Assembly: GCA_014338405.1 (NCBI GenBank)
Contig: JTDE01001513.1
Coordinates: forward strand, 54,593-118,592
DNA: 64,000 nt
Direction of reading: 5' to 3'
DNA from: Paragonimus skrjabini miyazakii
Lineage: Eukaryota > Platyhelminthes > Trematoda > Plagiorchiida > Troglotrematidae
The first letter of the stretch is position 1; the number at the start of each line of letters is the position of its first letter. Below the pieces are notes generated by a model. That model ran no database searches, was not told where the DNA came from, and saw only the letters and a program-made list of their open reading frames with translations. Positions 60,300-64,000 of the stretch are shown here, one piece after another. The translations under genes were made by a program, and so were the position numbers.

Positions 60300-61385
60300 A
60301 GGACAAGGTGTTTGACAAGTTTCAAGCAGTACAAACAACGCGAAACGCTATCCTGTAATTTGCTAAATACTTCGGAATGTGTTTTGTAGCCTTGCAGTGT
60401 AAAATACTTTTGATAGATTGCTATGATTACGTAGACGCCATGTTAGATAATGAAGTCATAGAGGTTGTTGATCGATTTGTCTACTTGGGAAGCTGTATCA
60501 GACGTGGCGAACGTGTAGCTAGTGAAATAGAATCACGTATCTCTATAGCTAGGGCGGTATTCACCAATCTGGAGTAATTCTGGCGACAGAGATGTATCTC
60601 TAACAGGTTTGACGATCGTGCATATAAGGCGATAGTGAACATGTATTAGTTTAAGGGAGCCAAACATAGCTGCTCAGGGTAGAAGACATAAACCGTCTTC
60701 AGGTATTTAATCACCGACGTCAGTGTTGGCACCAAAGAGTAAACAACGAGGATATTAGAGAGCGGGTATTTGATGATTGTAAAACGAATTCCTTCGCTCA
60801 ATCTTTACACATACACAGACTTAGATGGTTAAGCCAAGTAATAAGGATCCCAGCTAGTCCTCTGTCATGCCGAGCACTCTTTACCGACTCTACAGTCCGC
60901 TGGCATAAGTTGCAAAGTGAGCAGATGAAGACATAGAGTAAGGAAATAAAGTCGGTCACGTAGAGTAAGCCGGATTTGCCTCCCAGGTTGGGGACCTCGC
61001 GACTCACAGAGTCGGTAGCCGGAGGCGTTTAGTGAGATGGCGAAAATCCGATTCAGTGGCAGGAATGTTGTCGTTGTCTGACAGAGTCATCTGTGAAGTG
61101 AGTAGTGCACTTAATGACGCGGAGCAGTGAAAGCCATAAAGAAACTGTGTTGCTGATGACGCCTTACTTTGACTTACAACTTCTTTGTTTGTTTGTTTGT
61201 GAGGTGCGGACACCTTGATTTTGAATGTTTGGACATAGACGAAGTTATTTTTTAGTAACTGGGTGCCTTACCGCCCTCCCCCTTCATTCTCCCTCTCTTC
61301 CAGTACAGGATTTGTTTTATTTTATGACTGTATAGTAGCTGAGAGACAGAAAGGACTACTGATGCATTGTTGTCTATCATAGGGG
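60300..61385 (+). mobile_element. RTE-like LINE, 5'-truncated
   Basis: It starts near the CADD region and reads KYFGMCFVALQCKILLID, EVIEVVDRFVYLGSCI and ESRISIARAVFTNLE, closely matching the copy at 18.6 kb. After several frameshifts the 3' UTR (61060-61385) matches the tails at 19.3 and 23.9 kb, with the words TCATCTGTGAAGTGAGTAG and CTGATGCATTGTTGTCTATC. Same subfamily as the 17.4-19.6 kb element. Confidence 0.85.
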
Positions 61386-63540
61386 GTAAGGACAGCAGAA
61401 CAGACAATAGAGTGCGGTCTGAGAGACTGTGAATATGATGTGCAATTGATCTCATGGAGTCGACTTTGAGAAGGAATATGCAAATGACATCACCCTCATA
61501 GGTGAGGGTTACAGCACGTCCAGAATATCCTACGCGTAATTATTTCTCCGCCTCTTTATTCCTCAACTTTACCTTTCACAGATAATTTTCCACTCTCGCA
61601 GAAACAGCCACACGTTTGCTACTCCACGAGGTAACTTCGTGTTCACTATGGGATTTTCGGATCAAGTTGATAAGAGAGACCGACCAAAACTTGATTGACA
61701 TTGATGATGGAAATAGACAGTGTTTAGAGTTACGGAACACAAATGGAAGAAAAACCGAATTTTTTTTTAATAACAGTATAACAAAGTAACTAGATGCATT
61801 AAATTATCACTGGAAGACTAATATGCTAATCTAATAGAAATGTTCATAGCCAAAGGCTGATTCTACACTCGAGTCGATGTGTACACAATGATTTGAACAT
61901 GTCAATATATCAGCAATTCCTCAAAACTCCAACGTCTGACCCAAGGATTCAGAATGAAGCTCGCAGGACCATCGATCAACTAGAACGCTCAACGAATGGA
62001 TGTTCAAATTGCAACCGAAAGTCTTGCTTATTGGCCGCAAAAGCAGCTGAGATATCGACCATATTGACTGGGGAGTGGTCAACATGTGGCAAACACAAAG
62101 GCTAGGAATATATTCGACCGTGGTAAAATTGGGTAGTTTTATCTTATACTCCTGGAGTAAGGTCTTGCACCGAAATAGGCACGTGTAATGATGTCTAGTA
62201 TCTGAAGCACAAACTGGCAGTCTTGTTGACCTGAATTGTGAAACGTGTAAAGATCACCCTTTTGATAATCGGAAAAGACAGAATCCAGAGCGTTTTTAAC
62301 AATAGAGCCATCCCAAGTTTGGAGTTCAGCAAACATTCAATCAGAAGGCTTGTATGAACAGGGAGGTTTTCATATCTCGACGTAGACGAAACGAGAATAG
62401 AGTGAACACGCTAAATGTGAATATTACACCACAGCTAGAAGTGTGAACGGTTCATGCATCATTTGGTACCTCTGCCTGACCGTTCATTTCTCAGCTCTCA
62501 ATTGTTGTTGAAAATGCAGAAGAAAGGACAGAGAACATGAAGTCGATGGGACAGAGGGAGCTGCAGCAGATGAGCATATTTGAATTACCAGGGCACTTTA
62601 TTTGACAGAGAAGGTGTGTTCAGAGGCAACGAACGCTAAGCAAATAACACATGAGTGTGGGTAAACGAGGATGTGAAGTTCTTATAAACATGTTGAGTTG
62701 CGGTGACTTTTCTGTCTACGATATGACAAGCTAGAAAGAACTGCGTACAGATAAATGTGATTTTAGCGGTTGTTGATAGATTTTCCGATGATAGGGCGAC
62801 CAATTTTGATGTTGACTGGAAGTGCTCAAGTTTGAATTACTCAACTTTAAGACATATGAAGTGGTCGTCGATAGCAGGTCCAATCGAGATGACTTACACT
62901 TAGTGTGGTACATGTTATTGATGAGGAGATAATGACGACGGTTTGATACACTGCTGGCATCCTCATGCCCGAAGCACTCACTAATGCACACTGGTTAACC
63001 TAGCCATCAGGATGTTGGAGTGTGACACCAACAGCATCTGTTTGCCTGGCTGTGAAGTATTTGTAAGTACACGTCTTACTTGGATCCAAGATACACAGTG
63101 AAACAGCCGCTGTATTCGACAGATTGGAGCAAATGAAAGTCAGCAGCCGGGTAAGATGCGACCGGAACACTCAACATTTCATAGGGATGGGGACTCTTTT
63201 TTCTGTACGAAGGCCAACAGGCTGCGAACTGCAAGGGTAAGTTTACAATTCGACCTGTTCTAATAGGCATGAACTTTGATTATGCAATAAGACTGTGGGA
63301 CAATTAAACGAGTGAACGGATAACCGTTGAACTTCAAGTATCATAGCAAACTATCTCTTCAGTATCAAATTTACAATAACATTAAATAGTTTTATGGATC
63401 GAACAGTTAAGGGTGTCCGCAGTCGCCAAACATTTTGCTCACCGATCACGTCTTCGACCCGGCTTTTGCATTCAGAATCTTAGTACGTCATCCCAATCCA
63501 AGATTCTTGCGGTCTGCTGAGGCTGTCGCAATCAAACGAC
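61386..63540. other. About 2.2 kb without a recognisable gene
   Basis: The frame at 62139-62336 (-) reads like a compact domain (WDGSIVKNALDSVFSDYQKG) but I do not recognise it and see no splice-linked partner. Nothing else is assignable. Confidence 0.45.
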
Positions 63541-63549
63541 TGGAGCCGG

Positions 63550-64000
63550 TCTTGTGTTTTCACAGCTTGAACCTGCCCTGAACATAGTGACCTTTCCTAA
63601 CCCACCGACCGACTATCCATCTTATCCAGCCTTAACTGTTTGCTATAAAAAAGCACCTTCATTTCATGGTAAATTTGGTAGTGAAGAGCCAATACGAAAT
63701 GCTTGCAGCTACCAGTTTTCGTGTTCAGACGATTTTGTTCAAATTTCCGAAGAGAACGAACTTTATTAAATCCTCATTGTGCCTGTCAATTCAGGTATAA
63801 CCATGGCGTTTGGTACCCAAGAAGAACCGAAAGGAATTATACTATTCGAATGATAGAGCACAAACCTAAGCGGCAAACAAAAACTTCGGACTGAGACTGG
63901 TTGCCTGCATCATGGATGACTGTTCATTTAATGGGAAGCAGGCATAAAACAGATCCATCTAACTGCTTCACAGTTTTGTTACATCTCTGTTTATCAAGGA
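63550..64000 (+). mobile_element. Penelope-like element, GIY-YIG end, runs off window
   Basis: Frames give YPALTVCYKKAPSFHG, then CSYQFSC, then CACQFRYNHGVWYPRRTERN and YTIRMIEHKPK. This matches the CxYxFxC, YVGRTERxL, RxxEHxPKWL order of PLE GIY-YIG endonucleases, with YPRRT in place of YVGRT. Near the end DPSNCFTVLLHLCLSR fits the usual HxxDPSxxFxVL segment. The text goes on past the window edge. A duplicated or shifted Cys block suggests frame damage. Confidence 0.72.

Noticed and set aside
61893..62105. 70-codon plus frame with CSNCNRKSC, like a zinc-binding peptide
   Set aside because: A single short Cys cluster, no family match, no splice or transcript support.

Overview
This is eukaryotic, intron-rich, repeat-rich DNA with an assembly gap of exactly 100 Ns. 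It looks like a digenean fluke (trematode) or a close flatworm relative. The reasons are RTE- and CR1-type LINE remnants, Penelope-like elements (PLEs), Ty3/gypsy remnants, and tRNA-derived SINEs that carry hammerhead ribozymes like the schistosome SM-alpha repeats. The species cannot be fixed from sequence alone. Most open frames in the window are chance frames or decayed transposon pieces.

Two host genes can be rebuilt with confidence. (1) A complete golgin-84 (GOLGA5) orthologue lies on the minus strand at 34717-47308: 8 exons and 655 codons, from the conserved N-terminus through the coiled coil to the C-terminal membrane anchor. Intron 1 is phase 2; the other six are phase 0. (2) A small DUF5522/C1orf53-family gene lies on the plus strand at 25754-28941: 3 exons and 146 codons. 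Its cysteine motif is split by an intron that contains the assembly gap. A third, less certain gene is an unrecognised 210-codon frame at 14449-15081 (+), perhaps with a 45-nt mini-intron.

Layout: 1-13.6 kb is a LINE graveyard (CR1-like 2.0-3.0 kb minus; RTE-like 7.0-7.9 kb; CR1-like 8.0-8.8 kb; LINE tail with a C2H2 finger 9.3-9.8 kb). 13.9-14.3 kb holds two hammerhead SINEs in opposite orientation. 17.4-19.6 kb is an RTE LINE cut by a 408-bp solo LTR with a clear 5-bp target duplication. 19.8-24.1 kb has LINE endonuclease, gypsy integrase, SINE and LINE-tail remnants. 25.7-29.0 kb is the DUF5522 gene. 30.4-31.6 kb has a PLE with a GIY-YIG domain and hammerhead motifs. 34.7-47.3 kb is golgin-84, with old repeats in its introns. 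49.8 kb has a SINE with a hammerhead in which every expected helix pairs. 59.4-61.4 kb has a second PLE followed by an RTE tail. 63.5-64.0 kb has a third PLE running off the window.

The most notable theme is the number of self-cleaving-ribozyme motifs. There are two SINE families with hammerheads: two copies keep an intact core, two copies have single core mutations, and two are decayed. There is also one minimal PLE-type hammerhead, plus three near-misses. Everything was read by eye; identity and activity claims need the searches and folds named in each entry.
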